Shown here piece by piece: positions 25,032-32,595 of a stretch of DNA of 32,595 bases. The stretch's first letter is position 1, and each line of letters starts with the position of its first letter. The position numbers and the translations under genes are program-made. The stretch covers positions 1 to 32,595 of the forward strand of contig JAFGRL010000153.1 in the NCBI GenBank assembly GCA_016935195.1. Direction: 5' to 3'. The stretch is from Sedimentisphaerales bacterium. GTDB lineage: Bacteria > Planctomycetota > Phycisphaerae > Sedimentisphaerales > Anaerobacaceae. A model generated the notes under the pieces. The model was not told the origin of the DNA, searched no databases, and saw only the letters and a program-made list of their open reading frames with translations.

Positions 25032-25059
25032 ATTATATGTGTTAACACTCACCAGGCAA
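25032..25059 (-). promoter_or_regulatory. Strong candidate promoter for the phosphofructokinase gene, with internal palindrome
   Basis: On the minus strand TTGCCT (25059-25054) and a perfect TATAAT (25037-25032) are separated by 16 bases. The spacer contains the 10-bp perfect palindrome GTGTTAACAC (25039-25048), placed where a bound repressor would block RNA polymerase. It lies 53 bases upstream of the ATG and inside the 184-base gap after addA, giving the kinase its own transcript. Confidence 0.6.
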
Positions 25060-25162
25060 GGGGAAAATTTGCTGCCGAAGGAGTTGTTCCGATTTGGCTT
25101 TGATTGTTGTTAATGGCTTGAATGCAGTAGGCTTTAACAGCCTTGAAATTTTTAAAAACCGA

Positions 25163-28100
25163 CTAAATCTCAACAGCACAGCCAGGGGTCAGAAAATAAA
25201 GCCAACTGCTGCACAATCTGGATTTCAGGATTTTCTGTGCGGCCATAGAGTAAAGCTGCAACTGCCGACGGTAACCCTCGGAGGTTTGGGCAGCCTGTTC
25301 GGCAGTTATCCGGTTGGTCTTAAAATCAATCACTGTTAAGCCGTCGGGACTGAGCAGCAGCATATCTATTATGCCCTGAACAACAATTACCTCATCGCTT
25401 GTAACTGGCGACTCGCCGCTCATATCACTAAATTGGTAAGTTGGCAGAGCAAAAGTGAACGGCCATTCACGTAAAACCCTACTCTTTTTATCAAGGACAA
25501 GTTGCCCAAGGTTACTTTCGAAAAAACTCATGATAGAAGAGACATCGAGAAAACCAGCAATGCTTTCGGCTATTGCGCCATTATGGACAAGCTCTCTTTT
25601 TTTGCTCTCGATGGCCTCGATGGTCAAATCAGATACCAAATCAAGTTGAGAAATCACAAGATGTGTAGCCGTTCCAATTAACTGCGCCTTCTGAATAGCC
25701 GGCAACTCCTCCTGTGCCAAGTCAGCAGCAAATGTTCTTCGATTCAACATTCCGCGATAGTCCGACCGTGCGAACTCGTCATTTATATGCGTAAGCCGAG
25801 TAACCGACTGTTTGGCTGGAATCGACAAAGCATCTCTGAGTTCATACTGCCATTTTAAGGAGCCTTTAACCTGGCTGAGCATCGGTTTGCGTGAAGCTTG
25901 TTTGACTTTCTGTTTTTTCTGGACGACATCGGAGCTATTCTGCCTGCTTTTCTTTAGGCCGATGATGAAGTTTGATAAACTTCTAAGCTCGGCCTGCTCA
26001 TACAACCGAATACTGAATAGTTCATCACTGCCTTGCTGGAGCATTAAACCAGTTTCAAGGGCTTTATGTAGATTTACATTATTTGAAAGTCCGTACAGTA
26101 TCCAGTCCAAGTGATTGTTACAGGCACGAAGCTGCCAGGCAGGAACGGACTCATCGGCCAAAAAGTAACCACTGGCGACAATATCACGGCAACTCTGTTT
26201 TTTTTGAGAGGCAGTTAGAATGAGACGGTCTTTGGCCCGCGTGGCAGCAACATAAAGAATTCTCATCTCCTCAGCCAAACGCTCGGCTAACTTTTCCTGT
26301 GAAATAACCTGATGTGCAAGTGAGTTAAGCCTGGATTTTGACCTGCGGTCAATAATCTGCAAACCGAATAATCCGTCAGAACCAATTAAGCACTGCTGGT
26401 AAACATCTGTTTTATTAAATTTCCTTTCTAACTCGGCAATAAAGACTACCGGAAACTCCAAACCTTTACTCTTATGCACACTCATAACGCGTACAGCATT
26501 TCCAATAGAAGTTTCCGGTTCAGCCGGCGCCCAGTCCCCGCCGAGTTCCTGCAGTTTTTCAATAAATGCCACGAACCGATCCAGAGAGACTCCTTCGTAA
26601 CTGCTTGCAAATCCTTCAAACTGAATGGCTCTATCGTGAAGCTTGCGAAGATTCGCTCGTCTTACCTGGCCATTAGGCAAAGCTGAAACCTGTGCCAGCA
26701 GATTACTTCGCTGGTAAATATGCCAAATTACCTCAGCGAGCTCACCTCGACGAGCCAGTGTCCGCCATTGTTCAATCTGCTCAAGTACTTTCTTGAGCTT
26801 TTCCACCAGTGCTGTTTTGGATTGTTCAAAGCAATAAGTAACGACAGAATTGTAAAAGCTCTTTCCCTTCCGGTTTGTGCCTCTGCCAAGTTTTATCTTT
26901 GCTAACTCGGTGTCACTGATTCTAAAAAGCGGGCCCCTAAGTACAGCGGCCAATTCAATATCCCTTTGTGGGTTGTCCAGAACTTTTAGCAAACTTATAA
27001 TATCATTAATTTCTGTAGCCTCGAAGTAACCTGCCGTACTTTCACAGCTTATCGGGATACCTGCCAACCTGAGAACTTCGATAAAGTCGGCCTTGCCGGC
27101 CAATGACCGCATTAACACTACAATGTCCCTGTATTCGACTGTCCTAAACTTGTCAAGCTGCTCATCCCATATATCGAATTCAGACTTACCACCGTCAACT
27201 CCGACCATCTTTCTAATGCGCTGTGCGATCATAGCTGCCTGGCGCTGTCGGCTGCTAAGGAGATTTTCGCTGCTGTCGCCGGCGGATTCAAATACCTCTT
27301 CGCCGGACTTGCGATTACCGTCATTGAGAATATGCAGCTCCACAATGGGGCCGGACAGTTTTTTTACCGCATCCTCTCGTTGAGCATCATAATGAGGTCT
27401 TAATTTGGCCGAATCATCATAGTCAATCTTACAGAATGAACTGCTCATAAGACGACCAAAAAGGGCATTTACAAAATCGAGAATTCCTTTAACTGAACGA
27501 AAGTTTGTATTCAGGTCAACACGTGTGCCGCAAAACATATTGCCGGACGTGACAGATGTTTGTTTTAATCGGTCCAGAAAAATCTGCGGCTGAGCACCCC
27601 TCCAGGCATAAATACTCTGTTTAACATCACCCACAACAAAGAGATTCCTGCTGTTGCTGAGCATATCAATAATGGCCTTTTGAACGGCATTGATATCCTG
27701 ATATTCATCAATAAAAACGTACCTGTACCTGCGGCGAAGTACCCGGGCAGTCTCTGATGGGGACAAATTCTCACCACTTGAATCCTGTTCAGTCAGAAGC
27801 TTCAGTGCATAATGCTCAAGGTTGGCAAAATCGAGGCAGTTCACTTTACTTTTGGCCTGGCTGTAAAGCTGGTCAAATTTTTTAACCAGCTCAATGAATA
27901 CTTTTGTCTGCGATGTGACAGATCGGCCAATCGCATCAAGATATTCAGGATTGAATATTGTCAATTCAGACAGAGCTCCGAAAGAGCTGACAGCCTTTTT
28001 AATTAACTGTTGTATGATATTAGCTGATATCTCTGTCATCTGCTTGGGTTTATAAACTGATGGCTTCTGATATTTTTTTATTTTTTCAACAAACTCATCC

Positions 28101-28897
28101 CACGAACCTGCTTTATAAAGCTGCGTACATTCTGTAACGGGTGCGACGAACTTTTCTTCCAGTTCACAAAACCATTTACCATTTGGATTTTCCTTCTCAT
28201 ATATCCTGCGAACGTGCCGGAGCTGATTGAGAATGTCATGCAATTTGCCGCCGACAATTTCTTTTTGCTTTGCCCCGGCTCCTCCAGCTAAAGGATTTAA
28301 AACCTCTGTCAACTTAGTAGCACGTTCATACCACCGCTGTCTTGAAACAACGCTATCCAGAAAGTTGCTGGCTTCGATTATCTTTGTAAGAAATCCACCG
28401 CTTGTGTGCAGCTCTCGCCTGCCGAGAAGCTCTGCCAGAGCCTGACGTAAATTGCTCTGCTGCCACGCCCATTCGATTGTAGCTTCTAAAGTTTCTGTCT
28501 TGAGCAATTTCTGTTCATCAGCGTCAATTACACGAAATGTCGGGTCAAGACCAAGCTTATAGAAATGTTCGGTAATCAGACGTTTACAAAACGAATGTAC
28601 CGTGCTGATATCGGCACCGGCAAGCAGCACAAGCTGATGCCGAAGATGCTCGGCCTTGGTTTTCAAAAGTGCCTGCTGTATCTGACCGCCAATTCGGAAT
28701 CGCATCTGCTCAGCGGCAGCATCTGTAAAGGTCAGTACAAGTACACTCAAAACATCAGGGCACACAGAGCTGTCAGAGACAATATCCGCACACCTGCCGG
28801 ATAATACCGCTGTTTTACCTGTGCCTGCCGAGGCGGTAACAAGAATGTCACTTCCACGCTCTTTGACAGCACGCAGCTGCTGCTCGGTCCATTTCAT
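25163..28897 (-). CDS. addA: AddA helicase-nuclease (ATP-dependent exonuclease subunit A)
   Basis: AddA is the UvrD-type helicase and 5' strand nuclease of the AddAB complex that resects double-strand breaks for RecA. From the ATG at 28897 it is 1244 residues. It shows Walker A (A-S-A-G-T-G-K-T, 22-29), motif II F-I-D-E-Y-Q-D-I-N, motif III V-G-D-V-K-Q-S-I-Y-A-W-R-G, motif V S-V-H-K-S-K-G-L-E-F and motif VI Y-V-A-A-T-R-A-K-D-R. The C-terminal RecB-type nuclease has G-I-I-D and D-F-K-T. The start is chosen because GGTGAAGGT overlaps the addB stop and spaces well to this ATG; a TTG at 28933 would overlap addB. Translational coupling to addB is likely. Confidence 0.95.
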   Translation of the reverse strand: MKWTEQQLRAVKERGSDILVTASAGTGKTAVLSGRCADIVSDSSVCPDVLSVLVLTFTDAAAEQMRFRIGGQIQQALLKTKAEHLRHQLVLLAGADISTVHSFCKRLITEHFYKLGLDPTFRVIDADEQKLLKTETLEATIEWAWQQSNLRQALAELLGRRELHTSGGFLTKIIEASNFLDSVVSRQRWYERATKLTEVLNPLAGGAGAKQKEIVGGKLHDILNQLRHVRRIYEKENPNGKWFCELEEKFVAPVTECTQLYKAGSWDEFVEKIKKYQKPSVYKPKQMTEISANIIQQLIKKAVSSFGALSELTIFNPEYLDAIGRSVTSQTKVFIELVKKFDQLYSQAKSKVNCLDFANLEHYALKLLTEQDSSGENLSPSETARVLRRRYRYVFIDEYQDINAVQKAIIDMLSNSRNLFVVGDVKQSIYAWRGAQPQIFLDRLKQTSVTSGNMFCGTRVDLNTNFRSVKGILDFVNALFGRLMSSSFCKIDYDDSAKLRPHYDAQREDAVKKLSGPIVELHILNDGNRKSGEEVFESAGDSSENLLSSRQRQAAMIAQRIRKMVGVDGGKSEFDIWDEQLDKFRTVEYRDIVVLMRSLAGKADFIEVLRLAGIPISCESTAGYFEATEINDIISLLKVLDNPQRDIELAAVLRGPLFRISDTELAKIKLGRGTNRKGKSFYNSVVTYCFEQSKTALVEKLKKVLEQIEQWRTLARRGELAEVIWHIYQRSNLLAQVSALPNGQVRRANLRKLHDRAIQFEGFASSYEGVSLDRFVAFIEKLQELGGDWAPAEPETSIGNAVRVMSVHKSKGLEFPVVFIAELERKFNKTDVYQQCLIGSDGLFGLQIIDRRSKSRLNSLAHQVISQEKLAERLAEEMRILYVAATRAKDRLILTASQKKQSCRDIVASGYFLADESVPAWQLRACNNHLDWILYGLSNNVNLHKALETGLMLQQGSDELFSIRLYEQAELRSLSNFIIGLKKSRQNSSDVVQKKQKVKQASRKPMLSQVKGSLKWQYELRDALSIPAKQSVTRLTHINDEFARSDYRGMLNRRTFAADLAQEELPAIQKAQLIGTATHLVISQLDLVSDLTIEAIESKKRELVHNGAIAESIAGFLDVSSIMSFFESNLGQLVLDKKSRVLREWPFTFALPTYQFSDMSGESPVTSDEVIVVQGIIDMLLLSPDGLTVIDFKTNRITAEQAAQTSEGYRRQLQLYSMAAQKILKSRLCSSWLYFLTPGCAVEI

Positions 28898-28901
28898 ACC
28901 T

Positions 28902-31900
28902 TCACCGGCCACTGATTTCTCCCGCCCTTTCAAGAACTTGCATCTTTGTGACAGACTCTAAAAAAATATAGTCATTTATCTGCCAATCAAATCGGCAAAC
29001 GGTTTTATACCTGCACCTGCTGCAGGCCGAATCCTGACCAAGCCTGTAAGGTTGTATATCAATTTTGCCTGAAAGAATTTCCTGGGCAAGTGCGATTATT
29101 TTGTCCTTGGTAAATCTCAGAACCTTTTCAAAATGATCAGGTTCCAAAATGCCTCGTTTTTCATATATACCGTAAGGCTGGCCCTGCTTTTTGACAAAAA
29201 AATTATAGTAACGGCTCTCTTTAGCAGCATTCTTATCAAGATAGGCAGCATAATTACCATTAAAAAAGCCCGACACCTTGTGTCTGAATCTTTTACCTTC
29301 ATTTTTGATTTCATTTAGTTTTGCCAAATCAACAGTTGTCTCCACGGGCATAAAAAATGCACCCGCTACTTCTTCGATTCCCGAACCGGCAGCTCCACAA
29401 GCAGCCAAAGCATAGATTGGCAACTGCATATCCAGGCCATGGTAAAACTTTCTCCAGCTAAAGCTCTCATACAGACGCTTTTTGTAATCAAAGATGATGG
29501 CAAGCTGATTGTCGCTTTGTTTGAGAAAATCGATACGGTCTATTTTGCCGTTCAAAAGCAGTCTTCGGCCACCGAAAAGGTCAATGTGAAATTCCCCTAA
29601 AGAGCCGGTGCCCTCAACCTTGCCGAAAGAAACTTCTGAAAGGCAGGGGATAAAATCTCCTGCACGAACCATTTGGCCAATTGCCAAAACACAATCTTCG
29701 AGAACCTCACAGGCAGAATCAATAATAAATGCATTATGACTGCTGTGGCGGGTAAAATTCAAAATAAAGGGGTCTTTATTGGTAATGTTTGAAGTCTCCT
29801 CATGCAATATCCTGAGAAGTTCGTCATCGGAGGTTGTAGCGAAATCCTTTTTTTCTTCATTTAACTTTTTGAGCAAAGAGTCCAGCACACGATGATAAAA
29901 TCTCCCTGTATCCAGAGGCTCGAATTTGAACTCCTGCCGCTCTTTCAGTTCCAGCAGATAGCGTGCGAAAAACTGATATGGACAGGCGGCAAAACTGCCA
30001 AGCCTTGTGGCTGAAAGGCTTATCTGTTCGCCGAAAAGCTCTCTGGTAACATTTTGTTCCAAACCGCCCTTGTTATCATACTCAATCGCTGATGTAATCT
30101 CTCGGCTTAATTCGCAAAGCTCTTTGTCAGCACGCATATCATCAAGTAAATCAATAAGATCGTCCTTATTCTCAGCATCGTCTCTAATTGAATCTCTGCC
30201 GAGTTGGCTGCAGAGCAACTGGGCAAGTTCTGTTTCGCAGTATATGCTGTCAGCTTCAGGCTGCTCATCGGCAACTTGTTCCTGTGGAATATTCTCAAAA
30301 AGAGCCTGCAGGTTGTCTATAAACTGTGATCGAGCCTGTGGTTTATCTTTTGAATCTCTTGCAGGATAAGTCACATATAAAAACTTGCTTGGCCTGGTAA
30401 AGGCTATATAGGCCAGATACTGCCTCTCTGCCAATCCGCGGCTAAAAGAAGCACCAAGATTGAAATCCAATGATTCTGCTGCTTTTCGGTCTTCTTCAGC
30501 CAAAATGTTGTCATAGACAATAGGTGTTGGAAACTGCTTTTGAGTAGTGCCGATTAGAAATGCCGCTTTTAAGTCAGGATGCCTGCTGCGCTCGATTGAA
30601 CCGACGAGGACTTCATCAAGATTAGGAGGAATAAAAGCCAAGGTCATTCTGCCAAAGGCAGAGTTAATGATTGCAATGAAATCCTGACAACTTATTCTCT
30701 GGTGGCCGAAAACTTCAGCAAGCTCGTCAAATACGCTGACAAATTTATCGTAAAACTGCTGGTGTTCGTCCGCAGTGATATTATCGCCCTGTTCCTGAGC
30801 TTGTTCAATCCACCGCACAATTGTACGTCGAATCTGTAGAACTTCAATAAAGTCAAACAAACCTTCAGTGAATTGTGATGCACTGATTCCTTCTGACTGC
30901 CCATCGGTGCTGCAAAGTTGCTCACGCAGCTCAAAAAGCGGCCCGGCAACTTTCTTACGAATTTGATTTATTCTTTTTTCATCGAAGGTATCATTGCCAG
31001 GCTCAGCAAAATCCCAATCTTTTTCGCCGAGCCAGTCGCTGCCCATAATCCCAAAGGCAAGGCAGTAATTCTCAAGAAAATCTACTTCGCTCCGCTCTAC
31101 AGGGACAAGATCGGTCTTCAGGTAAGAAAAAATGTCGCTGTGTAAAAAGCCTTCGGTTACAACTCTAAGGGCTGAGCAAAGCATCTGAACGAGTGGGTGC
31201 TTATTGAGAGGTTTTTTCTTATCTAAGAAAAAAGGAATATAATAGTCTTCAAAACAGGCTCTGATATAGTTCTCATAGCTGCCAAGGTCAGATGCGATAA
31301 CAGCTATATCTCGATACCGAAGATTTTCGTTTCTGACAAGCTGATGTATCTGCCTTGCAACAAAACGCACCTCCGCCCGCATATCGGCAGCCGAAACTAC
31401 ACGAATACCCTTAGTTGCTTTGAATTTTGTTGGCTGAAGCTCAAAAAGATGGCGCTCAATATGAGCAAGCTCTTGGCAGTCGGAGAACCTGATTGGCTCA
31501 TCTAAGATGACAGGTTCTGCAAGTTTAAGTTTATGGTCTTTGATTGTTCTAATCAGCTCAGTGTACGTCCGTTCAGTAGGATAAAACGGACTGGTCCGGT
31601 CAATATCCTTTGCTACTTTTTGGGGGTTAAGACAAAGTGCTACTTGAGCGAAACTAACTACTTTTAACAATTCGGCAAGCAAAGCAAGCTCAGCAGCATT
31701 AAAACCCGAGAAGCCATCGACCCAGAGCCTTGCGCCTTTTACAAAGGCTGCCCGGCCAACAGCATTGCAGGCCTGGCTTAATTGAATATCAAGGTCGATG
31801 AATTTGCCCTTAATAAATTTTAGATACTCCTCAAGAATCAGCTTGATGTCGCCAAATTTTAGTGAGGTAAGGCTGTTAAGTTCATTGCCGGCAAGTTCTG

Positions 31901-32327
31901 TCAATAATTTTTGGATATCTTCGCTGCCCTTTGCGTACTGGTGAAGCTCTGCAATTGTATCTGCGATATCCCTCGCTGCCCCCGGATGTTTTGCTGACGG
32001 CCCAAAAACCTTAAGCTTGCTGCCGCACTGCCGAAGTATCTTGTGAACAACCATTTCTCGGCCAAGCTGTGTCAAGGCAGGCCTGGCGGTGTTTCTGCCT
32101 GACAATAGAAACGAAAGCCTGTCGAACGAAAGCACCTGTAATCTGCTGTAGCCTGCTATTCGGGGGTCGCTAAGTATCGCACGCTCAGCCTGATACGTCG
32201 CCTGCTCGGGCACAAGTAAAATCAAAGGCTGATTACCGCCGGGCTCTAAAAGGGCTTCTACTATCGCTTTTATACAAAAGCTTGTTTTACCTGTTCCGCT
32301 TCTGCCGAGAATAAATTGCACCGTCAT
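28902..32327 (-). CDS. addB: AddB helicase/nuclease subunit (ATP-dependent exonuclease subunit B)
   Basis: AddB is the partner of AddA, carrying the 3' strand nuclease. The 1141-residue protein has Walker A G-R-S-G-T-G-K-T (8-15), typical of AddB, and a degenerate helicase region. The C-terminal RecB-type nuclease has G-K-I-D-R-I-D and F-D-Y-K-K. Four cysteines match the AddB iron-sulfur cluster: Cys782 in A-A-C-P-Y-Q-F, and Cys1102, Cys1105 and Cys1111 (C-x2-C-x5-C) at the C-terminus. It precedes addA with a four-base gap. No recB, recC or recD is seen. All functional sites appear present. Confidence 0.93.
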   Translation of the reverse strand: MTVQFILGRSGTGKTSFCIKAIVEALLEPGGNQPLILLVPEQATYQAERAILSDPRIAGYSRLQVLSFDRLSFLLSGRNTARPALTQLGREMVVHKILRQCGSKLKVFGPSAKHPGAARDIADTIAELHQYAKGSEDIQKLLTELAGNELNSLTSLKFGDIKLILEEYLKFIKGKFIDLDIQLSQACNAVGRAAFVKGARLWVDGFSGFNAAELALLAELLKVVSFAQVALCLNPQKVAKDIDRTSPFYPTERTYTELIRTIKDHKLKLAEPVILDEPIRFSDCQELAHIERHLFELQPTKFKATKGIRVVSAADMRAEVRFVARQIHQLVRNENLRYRDIAVIASDLGSYENYIRACFEDYYIPFFLDKKKPLNKHPLVQMLCSALRVVTEGFLHSDIFSYLKTDLVPVERSEVDFLENYCLAFGIMGSDWLGEKDWDFAEPGNDTFDEKRINQIRKKVAGPLFELREQLCSTDGQSEGISASQFTEGLFDFIEVLQIRRTIVRWIEQAQEQGDNITADEHQQFYDKFVSVFDELAEVFGHQRISCQDFIAIINSAFGRMTLAFIPPNLDEVLVGSIERSRHPDLKAAFLIGTTQKQFPTPIVYDNILAEEDRKAAESLDFNLGASFSRGLAERQYLAYIAFTRPSKFLYVTYPARDSKDKPQARSQFIDNLQALFENIPQEQVADEQPEADSIYCETELAQLLCSQLGRDSIRDDAENKDDLIDLLDDMRADKELCELSREITSAIEYDNKGGLEQNVTRELFGEQISLSATRLGSFAACPYQFFARYLLELKERQEFKFEPLDTGRFYHRVLDSLLKKLNEEKKDFATTSDDELLRILHEETSNITNKDPFILNFTRHSSHNAFIIDSACEVLEDCVLAIGQMVRAGDFIPCLSEVSFGKVEGTGSLGEFHIDLFGGRRLLLNGKIDRIDFLKQSDNQLAIIFDYKKRLYESFSWRKFYHGLDMQLPIYALAACGAAGSGIEEVAGAFFMPVETTVDLAKLNEIKNEGKRFRHKVSGFFNGNYAAYLDKNAAKESRYYNFFVKKQGQPYGIYEKRGILEPDHFEKVLRFTKDKIIALAQEILSGKIDIQPYRLGQDSACSRCRYKTVCRFDWQINDYIFLESVTKMQVLERAGEISGR

Positions 32328-32595
32328 CTGACCGTTCCCGAATGGAAATTGTTCCTTTGCCCCCTTTTTACCACAACTGCCGGGTGGATTTCAAGTCCCA
32401 CTTTTGGGCGTTTGACCTATAGCTTTGCTTTTTGATAAGAAAGCACTCTTAGCTTAAAAAATCAATCAAAAACGCTGCATGTTGAAAAAATGGGCAAAAA
32501 AAGGTGTGAAATTTGGCAAAAATTGCAAAAAAGATACAAGAAATGTACGCGTTTTGAGCAAAAGTGAGCGTTTTTTGTACAACTTTTTTCAGGTA
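32328..32595. other. Non-coding region upstream of addB with phased A-tracts
   Basis: The final 268 bases have no coding frame I can support. A-rich tracts centred near 32487, 32499, 32511, 32520 and 32530 repeat at roughly one helical turn, a pattern that bends DNA. Downstream are two T-tracts (32571-32576, 32584-32589) and a dyad TTTTG-AG-CAAAA (32552-32563) between TGTAC (32544) and GTACA (32577). It probably holds the addBA promoter and perhaps that of a divergent gene beyond the window. I could not place a convincing -10/-35 pair. Confidence 0.5.

Noticed and set aside
25094-25339. 81-codon plus-strand frame at the end of addA
   Set aside because: Mostly opposite the conserved AddA nuclease domain and across the phosphofructokinase upstream region; no ribosome binding site or family feature.
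28895-28933. TTG start for addA 12 codons upstream
   Set aside because: It would overlap addB; the ATG at 28897 has a good GGTGAAGGT site and gives the usual N-terminus MKWTEQQ.

Overview
The window is a compact housekeeping stretch from a Gram-negative (LPS-making, diderm) bacterium. Gene content is ordinary for a chromosome core: replication, translation, cell division, peptidoglycan and lipid A precursors, outer-membrane assembly, recombination and glycolysis. A lipid A pathway with a fused LpxC-FabZ enzyme, a pyrophosphate-type phosphofructokinase, an E. coli-like insert in GyrB and DUF721/DciA beside dnaN would fit a member of the Planctomycetota such as the Phycisphaerae. That placement is inference from gene content; no rRNA is present to confirm it. 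There are no insertion sequences, phage genes or CRISPR arrays.

Layout. 1-76: 5' part of a tRNA-Ser(GGA) gene on the minus strand, cut by the window edge. 400-4386: dnaN, DUF721/dciA and gyrB on the plus strand; recF, often found between dnaN and gyrB, is absent. 4617-5318: a TPR lipoprotein followed by a clear intrinsic terminator. 5603-8997: ftsK and a PfkB-family sugar kinase. 9001-9501: a structured intergenic region with tRNA-Gln(UUG). 9502-16327: glmU, prs, rplY, pth, rpsF, ssb, rpsR, rplI and dnaB, all plus strand. 16370-23670: bamA, skp/ompH, lpxD, lpxC-fabZ, lpxA and a Gfo/Idh oxidoreductase, an outer-membrane and lipid A block. The remainder is convergent: a PPi-type phosphofructokinase, addA and addB on the minus strand. 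32328-32595 is non-coding, with phased A-tracts.

How the genes fit together. DnaN, DciA, GyrB, SSB and DnaB are replication-fork proteins, and DciA is the likely loader for DnaB. GlmU makes UDP-GlcNAc, the substrate of LpxA. LpxA, LpxC and LpxD carry out the first three lipid A steps, and FabZ maintains the hydroxyacyl/enoyl-ACP pool that feeds them. BamA and Skp place proteins in the same outer membrane. AddAB processes double-strand breaks, probably in place of RecBCD.

The most unusual signal is non-coding. Five intergenic elements between pfkB and rplI are built from 7-bp units in tandem, arranged as inverted repeats. Each has a different heptad sequence but the same architecture, and most abut the start of the next gene. 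I do not recognise them as a named element. Other points of interest are a palindrome inside a near-consensus promoter for the phosphofructokinase gene, phased A-tracts upstream of addBA, and a Gfo/Idh dehydrogenase next to lpxA without an aminotransferase.
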